Assembly: GCA_028706415.1 (NCBI GenBank)
Contig: JAQWBK010000005.1
Location: 23,556 to 31,884, forward strand
Source of the DNA: Oscillospiraceae bacterium
Lineage (GTDB): Bacteria; Bacillota; Clostridia; Oscillospirales; Acutalibacteraceae
Direction: 5' to 3'
Length of the DNA: 8,329 nucleotides
Part shown: positions 1 to 5,265 of the stretch, piece by piece
Numbering within the stretch: position 1 is the first letter of the stretch
Layout: each line of letters starts with the position of its first letter
Program-made: the position numbers and the translations under genes
The notes under the pieces: generated by a model
Told to the model about the DNA's origin: nothing
Databases searched by the model: none
Seen by the model: only the letters and a program-made list of their open reading frames with translations

Positions 1-61
1 TAAATGCAATATATATTATTCTTATAACATAAGTTCATTGAAATGCCAATAATCATTATTT

Positions 62-75
62 AATCGGGGCCGATT
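62..75. repeat. Short palindrome AATCGG-GG-CCGATT
   Basis: Perfect 6-base arms are separated by two bases and followed by a short run of T (74-77). It could be a protein-binding dyad. It could also be a weak terminator stem for an upstream gene, since folding leaves a 5-bp stem with a GGGC loop, but the T-run is short. Its function is not determined. Confidence 0.35.
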
Positions 76-196
76 TTCTGCAATCCGCCCATAAGGCCCG
101 CCGACGACAACAACGCTGTATGGCGGAAAACAGACCGCAAAGATGTCTTGATTTTTATTTGAGATCAGTATAAGGTATAAATCGGCTGTTAATTTT

Positions 197-210
197 CGGT
201 TTTTAAACCG
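197..210. promoter_or_regulatory. Palindrome abutting the rpe -35 box
   Basis: CGGTTT-TT-AAACCG is a perfect 6-base-arm dyad that ends exactly one base before the TTGACC -35 hexamer of the rpe promoter. That position suits an activator or repressor site. No regulator family can be assigned from the sequence. Confidence 0.35.
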
Positions 211-239
211 TTGACCTTTAACCTCACATAATGTAAAAT
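211..239 (+). promoter_or_regulatory. Sigma-A-type promoter of rpe
   Basis: A -35 hexamer TTGACC (211-216) and a -10 hexamer TAAAAT (234-239) are separated by exactly 17 bases, with each hexamer one mismatch from consensus. Transcription would begin near 246 and give a leader of about 34 bases containing the GGAGGG ribosome binding site at 265-270. This is the clearest promoter in the window. Confidence 0.7.
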
Positions 240-279
240 AAAAGGATAGGATTATTAAAGACTTGGAGGGTTTGTATAA

Positions 280-924
280 ATGAAAGTATCACCATCAATC
301 CTGACATGTGATTTTGCCCATCTTGCAGATGGGATTGCTTTTGTTGAGCGCACAGGCGCCGACATGCTGCACCTCGATGTGATGGACGGCGTTTTTGTTT
401 CCAACATGTCCTTTGGGCCGCCCATCATTAAATGCCTGCGCCCCCTGACCCGGATGACATTTGATGTGCATCTTATGATGAAATACCCGGATCGTCTTAT
501 CCGGGACTTTTCGGATGCGGGGGCGGATATAATAAATATTCATCTCGAGTGTGATTCGCCGATTGACAAAACCATTGAGCATATCCGCACCCTTGGGAAA
601 ACAGCCGGACTGACCCTGAAACCCTCAACCCCTGCCCAGGCGGTTTTCCCCTATATCGACAAAGTCGGTCTGATTCTTGTCATGACGGTGGAACCGGGTT
701 TCGGCGGGCAGAGCTTTATGCAGGATATGATGCCCAAGGTTACCGCCATAAAAAACGAAATTGATCGCCGCGGCCTATCAGTCATTCTTCAGGTTGACGG
801 GGGCATCAATGCCGACACCGCCGTTATCGCGGCCAAGGCGGGGGCCGATACCGCCGTGGTGGGCAGCGCGCTGTTTACCTCTGCCGACCCAACCGCCCTT
901 ACCCATCAAATTCAAGCGATATAA
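280..924 (+). CDS. rpe: Ribulose-phosphate 3-epimerase
   Basis: A 214-residue TIM-barrel enzyme that interconverts D-ribulose 5-phosphate and D-xylulose 5-phosphate in the cytoplasmic pentose phosphate pathway. The N-terminal SPSIL motif (4-8) is typical. The metal and catalytic residues expected in the family are visible: His31 and Asp33 in HLDVMDG, His64 in DVHLM, and Asp173 in QVDGGIN. The phosphate-binding MTVEPGFGGQ (135-144) and the late VVGSALF segment (193-199) are also present. Length is normal for the family. The ATG follows GGAGGG by nine bases. It has its own promoter and ends convergently with mecA 47 bases away. In many Firmicutes rpe sits beside the prkC/rsgA genes, but that context is not seen here. 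Confidence 0.97.
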   Translation: MKVSPSILTCDFAHLADGIAFVERTGADMLHLDVMDGVFVSNMSFGPPIIKCLRPLTRMTFDVHLMMKYPDRLIRDFSDAGADIINIHLECDSPIDKTIEHIRTLGKTAGLTLKPSTPAQAVFPYIDKVGLILVMTVEPGFGGQSFMQDMMPKVTAIKNEIDRRGLSVILQVDGGINADTAVIAAKAGADTAVVGSALFTSADPTALTHQIQAI

Positions 925-971
925 CGCCCGCTCATCCTGCGAAAAACACAAAGATACAAAGGTTCCCCTTT

Positions 972-1556
972 TTAATGGCTGAACCTTCCGCCTTTGCCGG
1001 GATTCATGGCGGCGCTCAGCCGCCCCAGGGCATCCCCCACCGAAATCGATTCGCCGTGCTCGGCAGTATATGCCACGGCAATGTCCCCTTCACCTGCGGG
1101 GCGCCCGAATTCATTAAACAGGCTATCCATTTCACGAGAAAGAGGCACACCCGGATATATTATCAGCCTATATCGTTTATCAAAACGGTATAGTGAGCTA
1201 CCAAACATCGGCGGGGTATTTGTCCCTACGCTTTTTGCCAGATGAAGCACGGTATCAACATCGTCCAGCTCAAATATGTAGGGTCCCACCACCCGTTTCA
1301 TGCGGACATGTCGTTTCCCTCCGGTGGGGGTTAAAAGCAGCAGACACCCTCCATCCACCGGAATTGCCTCGATCATCAAGCTGTTTGATGTATCAAAGCC
1401 GACCTCCCGCCGCGCGTTATCAAGAATATGATGAAGCGCGTTGCGTGTGTTTTCATTGCTGTAATCCATTTCCTCAAAGGATAGACTAAAATCGTGCATG
1501 TCCTCCTCGGTAAGCAGAATTTTCAAGCAACCGTTATCAAGCAGGTCTATTTTCAC
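972..1556 (-). CDS. mecA: MecA-like adaptor protein
   Basis: A 194-residue protein resembling MecA/NegA, the cytoplasmic adaptor that delivers substrates to the ClpCP protease in Firmicutes. The N-terminal part (about 1-75) has the MecA pattern: a beta strand, an acidic stretch LTEEDMHDFSLS, an FEEMDYSNENTRN helix start, and a Leu/Ile-rich strand ending in VDGGCLLLLTPT. The C-terminal part (about 88-185) matches the ClpC-binding domain: a FELDDVDTVLHLAK helix, SSLYRFDKRYRLIIYP strands, and a final AYTAEHGESISVGDALGRL segment. The frame stays open to an ATG at 1697. However, the extra 47 residues do not resemble MecA, and that ATG lacks a ribosome binding site. The GTG at 1556 has AGGGGGA six bases upstream and starts exactly where family similarity begins. 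It is transcribed divergently from the rnf operon. The substrate is unknown. Confidence 0.8.
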   Translation of the reverse strand: MKIDLLDNGCLKILLTEEDMHDFSLSFEEMDYSNENTRNALHHILDNARREVGFDTSNSLMIEAIPVDGGCLLLLTPTGGKRHVRMKRVVGPYIFELDDVDTVLHLAKSVGTNTPPMFGSSLYRFDKRYRLIIYPGVPLSREMDSLFNEFGRPAGEGDIAVAYTAEHGESISVGDALGRLSAAMNPGKGGRFSH

Positions 1557-1562
1557 TGCACT

Positions 1563-1569
1563 TCCCCCT
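1563..1569 (-). promoter_or_regulatory. Ribosome binding site of mecA
   Basis: On the minus strand the bases read AGGGGGA, six bases before the GTG at 1556-1554. This decides the start: the in-frame ATG at 1697 has no comparable site. Confidence 0.65.
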
Positions 1570-1586
1570 GTTTGAGATGTTTTTTT

Positions 1587-1610
1587 CTTCCCCGGAAATA
1601 AATCCGGAAG
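1587..1610. repeat. Hairpin-forming dyad in mecA leader
   Basis: CCGGA (1592-1596) and TCCGG (1603-1607) flank AATAAA, and an outer CTT/AAG pair (1587-1589 with 1608-1610) extends the stem across a two-base bulge. In the mecA transcript it would lie about 30 bases ahead of the start codon and be followed by a run of A, so it is not an intrinsic terminator. It may be a leader hairpin or a chance structure. Confidence 0.3.
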
Positions 1611-1645
1611 AATCCAATCAAATTTAAAGAGCGTTAACATCGACC

Positions 1646-1664
1646 GGTATAAGGTGTTTATACC
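1646..1664. promoter_or_regulatory. Perfect dyad between mecA and rnfC, candidate operator
   Basis: GGTATAA (1646-1652) and TTATACC (1658-1664) are exact inverted copies separated by five bases. The dyad lies in the divergent promoter region shared by mecA and the rnf operon, where a repressor could control one or both directions. The matching regulator is not in the window and no known operator consensus is recognised. Confidence 0.4.
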
Positions 1665-1699
1665 CGAAATAATGTTATCCGATATAACTACTCTCATTA

Positions 1700-1705
1700 T
1701 ATGAT
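1700..1705 (+). promoter_or_regulatory. Possible -10 box of the rnf operon
   Basis: TATGAT is one mismatch from TATAAT and would place a transcription start near 1712, about 33 bases before the chosen rnfC start. No good -35 hexamer is visible at 17 bases. The nearest candidate, TTATCC at 1675-1680, has a 19-base spacer, so the call is weak. Confidence 0.3.
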
Positions 1706-1728
1706 ATTATGAGGACAGGCTCTTTGCA

Positions 1729-1736
1729 AGAGGTGA
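1729..1736 (+). promoter_or_regulatory. Ribosome binding site of rnfC
   Basis: AGAGGTGA lies eight bases before the ATG at 1745. It supports that codon over the in-frame ATG at 1709, which has no purine-rich site upstream. Confidence 0.65.
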
Positions 1737-1744
1737 AAAACAGG

Positions 1745-3004
1745 ATGTCGAAATTTACTAATAGAGGGGTTTTTCTCCCCCTCAAAAAAGAACCGGCGGC
1801 CTCCCGCCCGATAAAAGATATTACCCCTCCCCCTCAGGTCGTGGTACCTCTGTTATCTGGGGATGGGAGCAATAGTCAGCCTGTTGTCAAGGTTTATGAC
1901 ACGGTGATGCACGGGGATGTTTTGGCTCAGCCAAGAGGGCAAGGCGGCTGCCCGATATATTCTCCGGTGACCGGCATATTTAACAGCATGCGAAATATAT
2001 TGCATCCCCTGCTGGGAAGTGTTTCCTGCGTGGTGCTTGACTGCTTGGTTTCCAGGGGAGAGAAACGAAAAGAGAACTCGGTTGAAAAACTGACGGGCGA
2101 AGAAATTCTGGAACTGGCGTTCAGAATGGGTATTGTAGACGAGGTGGACGGTATACTGCTGGCCTCCAAGCTGGCGGAGGGCCGCAGGCACAAAAGTATT
2201 ATTCTGGTGGCCGACGCTTCCGAACAAGAGCCGTACTGCTCGGCAGCCTGGTCTGTCCTGAACGAATCGGCCGAAAATATTTGGAGCGGTCTTGAGCTTG
2301 CCGCCCGCACTGTTATGGCAAAAAAGCATTATATTGCAGTAAAGCTCGAAAATAAGCATTTAAGAAAATTAAAAGATAGAATACCTGACGACGGGCTTTA
2401 TCAGGCGAAGTCGAAATATCCTGCTCGGGTATATCCCGAAAAGGGGGGCAGCGCCGTTTGTCGTATCGGGGTGCAAGCCTGCCTTGCTCTTTATTATGCG
2501 GCGGCCTCCAAACAACCCCCCTGCGACTGCGTTGTTACCGTTGCAGGGGATGCCGTTGCCAACCCCTGCAATGTACGGGTGCCTTTTGGCACAACTGCAG
2601 AGGATATACTTCATTTTTGCGGCCTATCTGAAGAACCCGCACATATAATTTTGGGTGATGCCATGACGGGTATTTCAATACAAAGCACCGATGTGCCCAT
2701 AATATCCGGCATAACCTGCCTGCTTGCCCTGAAAAGCCGTCCCCACCCCCCTATACACACCTGTATCGGCTGTGGGCGATGTGTTAGTGCCTGCCATGCA
2801 GATTTACTGCCGTATGAGATTATGAGGCGGCTTGATAATATGCAATATGAACGGCTGTCCACCCTCCTGCCGTATGAATGTGACGGCTGCGGCGCTTGTT
2901 CCCATGTCTGCCCCTGCGGTCTGGATGTTACATCAAAGGTGCTGGAGGCGCGGGAGGCGCACGGAAATATCTTTATGAAATGGGGTGACGGCGATGACTT
3001 ATAA
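1745..3004 (+). CDS. rnfC: RnfC-like subunit, NADH/FMN site degenerate, two [4Fe-4S] motifs kept
   Basis: A 419-residue relative of RnfC, the peripheral subunit that in canonical Rnf carries two [4Fe-4S] clusters and reacts with NAD(H). In order it shows an N-terminal RGVFLPLKK stretch, a sandwich-hybrid domain (about 35-85, with SPVTG), a Rossmann-like region, a VVTVAGDAVANPCNVRVPFG segment (262-281), and two ferredoxin-type motifs. The first motif has Cys340, 343, 346 and 350 (CxxCxxCxxxCH, where CP is usual). The second has Cys379, 382, 385 and 389 (CxxCxxCxxxCP). What differs is the glycine-rich loop expected after GIV (family form GIVGxGGAxFPTHVKL), which here reads GIVDEVDGILLASKL (129-143). 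The family NGAECEPYLT is VADASEQEPYC, keeping only EPY. The loop with GREVPSG is shortened away. Canonical NADH chemistry is therefore doubtful. The start is set by the AGAGGTGA site. The 3' end overlaps rnfD by 11 bases. Confidence 0.88.
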   Translation: MSKFTNRGVFLPLKKEPAASRPIKDITPPPQVVVPLLSGDGSNSQPVVKVYDTVMHGDVLAQPRGQGGCPIYSPVTGIFNSMRNILHPLLGSVSCVVLDCLVSRGEKRKENSVEKLTGEEILELAFRMGIVDEVDGILLASKLAEGRRHKSIILVADASEQEPYCSAAWSVLNESAENIWSGLELAARTVMAKKHYIAVKLENKHLRKLKDRIPDDGLYQAKSKYPARVYPEKGGSAVCRIGVQACLALYYAAASKQPPCDCVVTVAGDAVANPCNVRVPFGTTAEDILHFCGLSEEPAHIILGDAMTGISIQSTDVPIISGITCLLALKSRPHPPIHTCIGCGRCVSACHADLLPYEIMRRLDNMQYERLSTLLPYECDGCGACSHVCPCGLDVTSKVLEAREAHGNIFMKWGDGDDL

Positions 3005-3986
3005 AACTGCCCGGCCCCCCCATCTGCGGCGCACCGAGCAGGCCTCCATAATGAGTGGGGATGTCCTGATTGCCCTGGTACCCCTGTGTGTGTTTTCCTC
3101 GGTATATTACGGAATGCGGCCCATATTACTGGTTTTGACAGGAATTATCTCGGCGGTTATAAGCGAAACATTGTGCTGCTTATTCATGCGGCGCAAACCG
3201 TCGATAGTCGACGGCACCGCTGCCGTCACAGGCGCCCTTGTGGGGGCTCTGGTATCCCCCTTGTCACCATACTGGCTTCCGGCAGCAGGGGCAATATTCG
3301 CCATTGTTGCAGTAAAAATGCCTATGGGGGGAAGTGGTCGTAATCTGTTCAATCCGGCGGCGGCAGGGCTGGCCGCCATCACCCTTTGTTTTCAAGGTTT
3401 CCTTTTTACATACCCCGACCCGGGCTTGGGCGTTCCTCTGCCCTTGGCAGATAACGCTTTGTCTGGTATAATAACCCAAGGCTCTCCTGCCGCCCAGCTT
3501 GCCGAAGGCGGGCAAACCCTATACACCCCGACAATTTTGCTGTTGGGGGATTTCCCCGGTCCCATCGGTGCCACCGCAATTGCAATACTGCTGGCAGTTG
3601 CTTTATATTTATTTATAAGGCGGTCGATTTCCGCCATAATAATCCTGCCGTATCTTGCAACCTGTGCAATGCTGGCTTGGGCATTCCCTCGGGTATCCGG
3701 CGGAAGCGGGGGCAGTATTATGGTGGAGCTGTGCTCGGGTTATCTTCTTTTCGCCGGCGTTTTTCTGCTTAACGACCCGGTAACCTCCCCCCGCCATTGG
3801 CTGGGAAGGGTTTTTTACGGGGTTCTGGCAGGGCTGTTTGTTATGTTGATGCGGTATTTCGGGCGTTTTGAAGAAGGGGCCTGCTTTGCCATCCTTCTTG
3901 TAAATGCTTTTTCAACCACCCTTGACAGGCTTGGCTGGTACTTGCTTAATCTGAAAAGGATAAGGGAAAGAAGGCGGGTAGAATGA
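2994..3986 (+). CDS. rnfD: RnfD-like membrane subunit
   Basis: A 330-residue polytopic membrane protein of the RnfD/NqrB family, with about nine to ten hydrophobic segments. Family landmarks are present: an N-terminal RPPHLRRTEQ resembling the usual SSPHI/R motif, the GGSGRNLFNPAA loop (112-123), LLNDPVTSP (258-266), and a C-terminal GACFAILLVNAF segment. In RnfD one flavin is attached to the threonine of an S-[GSA]-A-T-P-L motif. The equivalent stretch here reads TQGSPAAQLAEGG (161-173), putting Ser164 at the attachment position. Flavinylation at serine is possible but not assured. The ATG at 2994 is chosen because GGGGTGA lies five bases upstream. A GTG at 2985 is in frame but has no ribosome site. 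The stop overlaps the rnfE start as ATGA, which leaves no room for the usual rnfG. Confidence 0.92.
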   Translation: MTYKTARPPHLRRTEQASIMSGDVLIALVPLCVFSSVYYGMRPILLVLTGIISAVISETLCCLFMRRKPSIVDGTAAVTGALVGALVSPLSPYWLPAAGAIFAIVAVKMPMGGSGRNLFNPAAAGLAAITLCFQGFLFTYPDPGLGVPLPLADNALSGIITQGSPAAQLAEGGQTLYTPTILLLGDFPGPIGATAIAILLAVALYLFIRRSISAIIILPYLATCAMLAWAFPRVSGGSGGSIMVELCSGYLLFAGVFLLNDPVTSPRHWLGRVFYGVLAGLFVMLMRYFGRFEEGACFAILLVNAFSTTLDRLGWYLLNLKRIRERRRVE

Positions 3987-4627
3987 GTAATACGGGAAAT
4001 AAAAGCAAGCAATCCTCTGCAAACAATACAAAAGAGCTGCAAAATGCTTTTTTCGATTCTTTTCTGTCTAGAAACATTGTTTTGGTGCAGGCTATTGGTA
4101 TTGCCCCCATTTTGGCGGCAGGGATAACCCTGCAAAACGGGGTAACCCTCACCCTTTGCACCGCCGCCGTTTTGTTGCCCTCCAGCCTGTTTATGTCGTT
4201 TTTCGGTGATCGTCTGCCCGCTTGGGTGCGCGCCCCGCTTTACACGGTGGGCTCAACCCTCCTCCTGCTGGGAGCGGCACTATTAATTGATAGATTTATC
4301 TCTCAACAGCTTTATGCCAATCTGTATATATTTTTACCTCTTACGGCGGTAAATTCGCTGGTGTCATACCGTGCAGGGGGCTTTTCGGTCAGCCATAAGC
4401 CCACCGTGGCACTTGTCGATGCAATAGCCTCTTCACTTGGTTTCGGTATTGTTATTTGTGTTGTATCCGCATTAAGGGAAATTACATCCTACGGGAAACT
4501 GTGGAATATCCCCCTCAATTCAGCCTTTAAACTGCCCGAGGCCGCCCTGCCCTACGCCGCTTTTTTATTATTGGGCTTTATGGCGGCGTTTCTGCAATGG
4601 ATAAAGTCGGCGTCTGAGCGGGATTGA
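3983..4627 (+). CDS. rnfE: RnfE-like membrane subunit lacking both cluster cysteines
   Basis: A 214-residue integral membrane protein of the RnfE/NqrD family with about six membrane helices after a hydrophilic, Ser/Asn/Lys-rich N-terminal tail of roughly 20 residues. Identity as RnfE rests on the NIVLVQAIGIAPILA opening helix, the YIFLPLTAVNSLVSYRAGGFS segment (115-135, family form xPLIVVNCxxLGRAEAFA), and a DAIASSLGFG...SALREI helix (146-167). In canonical RnfE, one cysteine in LGxCP and one in VNC help hold the intramembrane iron-sulfur centre together with two from RnfA. Here these positions are Ala41 and Ser125. Two other cysteines (59 and 159) sit elsewhere in the helices. The start overlaps the rnfD stop by four bases, implying coupled translation. 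rnfA follows after 30 bases. Confidence 0.9.
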   Translation: MSNTGNKSKQSSANNTKELQNAFFDSFLSRNIVLVQAIGIAPILAAGITLQNGVTLTLCTAAVLLPSSLFMSFFGDRLPAWVRAPLYTVGSTLLLLGAALLIDRFISQQLYANLYIFLPLTAVNSLVSYRAGGFSVSHKPTVALVDAIASSLGFGIVICVVSALREITSYGKLWNIPLNSAFKLPEAALPYAAFLLLGFMAAFLQWIKSASERD

Positions 4628-4657
4628 TACTGATAAAAGGGGAAAGGAATTACATTT

Positions 4658-5245
4658 ATGAGTGAGTTTATTCGTTTTTTTCTGGCGGCTGCGGTGCTTC
4701 AAAATGTGGTGCTGATTACCGGATTCGGGTCATCGGTAATGATGCGTATATCCCGCAAGCGTTTGAACATCCTGCCCTTCAGCCTGATTCTTTGCATATA
4801 TTCCACCCTGACCGTCATTGTATGCTTTCCGCTTGATGGATTAATGGGCACCGGCGTTGTTTCAAAATTACTGCGCCCCCTTATGATTATTTTGGTAACC
4901 GCCGTATTATATATAATATCGGTCTTTTACCTCAAAGAACAGCACCCCAAGCTTTTCAGCCGTGTAAGCAGGCTGCTACCGATTGCAGCGTTTAACAACC
5001 TTGTATTCGGTATTGCACTTTCTATCAACCACAAATTCGCCATAACGCTTGTGGGCGCTTTGGGGCTTTCACTGGGCGCTTGTGCAGGGTTTTTGATTAT
5101 TTCTTGGTTGGTTGCGGAAGGGATGGAGCGTCTGGATAACCCCGATGTTCCCAAGGCTTTCCGCGGTCTACCCTCCATTTTGATCTACCTTGGCATACTT
5201 TCTCTTGCTTTAATGGGATTTGAGGGCAGTGTGTCTTTGATATAA
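4658..5245 (+). CDS. rnfA: RnfA-like membrane subunit lacking both cluster cysteines
   Basis: A 195-residue six-helix membrane protein of the RnfA/NqrE family, normal in length. The C-terminal half carries the clearest match: MERLDNPDVPKAFRGLPS (156-173) corresponds to the family IRERLE-xANVPKPFKGTPI, and LSLALMGFEG (181-190) to LSLAFLGFSG. The two cysteine-bearing motifs have changed. The helix-1 motif NFVLxxFLGxCPFLGVS is NVVLITGFGSSVMMRIS (16-32), with Ser26 at the cysteine position and Val27 for proline. The TTNCAVLGVAL motif is AFNNLVFGIAL (111-121), with Asn114 for cysteine. An AAAGGA site lies nine bases before the ATG. The gene usually found next, rnfB, is absent; a hydrolase-like gene follows after 20 bases. 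Confidence 0.88.
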   Translation: MSEFIRFFLAAAVLQNVVLITGFGSSVMMRISRKRLNILPFSLILCIYSTLTVIVCFPLDGLMGTGVVSKLLRPLMIILVTAVLYIISVFYLKEQHPKLFSRVSRLLPIAAFNNLVFGIALSINHKFAITLVGALGLSLGACAGFLIISWLVAEGMERLDNPDVPKAFRGLPSILIYLGILSLALMGFEGSVSLI

Positions 5246-5265
5246 AAGAAATGGGAGGAATTCAG

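Larger units (their letters stand above)
1..279. other. Upstream intergenic region, no gene
   Basis: No open frame of meaningful length or RNA gene is recognisable here. The first 60 bases are very AT-rich. Positions 62-130 are GC-richer and contain a 6-bp-arm palindrome (62-75) and an imperfect inverted pair (TCCGCCCATA at 84-93 against TATGGCGGA at 119-127) that could fold into a roughly 44-base hairpin. Positions 197-245 hold a second palindrome and the promoter of rpe. The 3' end of an unseen upstream gene could lie just outside the window. Confidence 0.6.

Noticed and set aside
38..66. Possible second promoter (TTGAAA at 38-43, TAATCG at 61-66)
   Set aside because: The spacing is 17, but the -10 match is poor and no gene follows closely, and the region is AT-rich enough to give such matches by chance.
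958..973. Possible bidirectional terminator between rpe and mecA (AAAGG-TTCC-CCTTT followed by TT)
   Set aside because: The stem is only five base pairs, mostly A-T, with just two further T on the plus strand and no T-run on the minus strand. It is too weak to call.
761..982. Plus-strand frame overlapping the end of rpe
   Set aside because: It is out of frame with the epimerase, has Pro/Arg-rich low-complexity sequence and no ribosome binding site.
1587..1610. Hairpin in the mecA leader considered as a transcription attenuator
   Set aside because: In the mecA direction it is followed by A residues, not T, so it does not form an intrinsic terminator. It is kept only as a low-confidence dyad.
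1853..2359. Long minus-strand open frame opposite rnfC (168 codons)
   Set aside because: It lies entirely inside a well-supported RnfC-like gene, shows no recognisable family and has an atypical composition, so it is a shadow frame.
1745..5245. Operon considered as decaying pseudogenes
   Set aside because: All four frames are intact with normal lengths, ribosome binding sites and overlapping stops and starts. Substitutions sit at cofactor positions while flanking motifs persist.
1745..5245. Operon considered as Nqr rather than Rnf
   Set aside because: The RnfC-type subunit with two 4-cysteine motifs, the CP/CH spacing, and the C-D leading order fit Rnf. No NqrA or NqrF-like gene is present.
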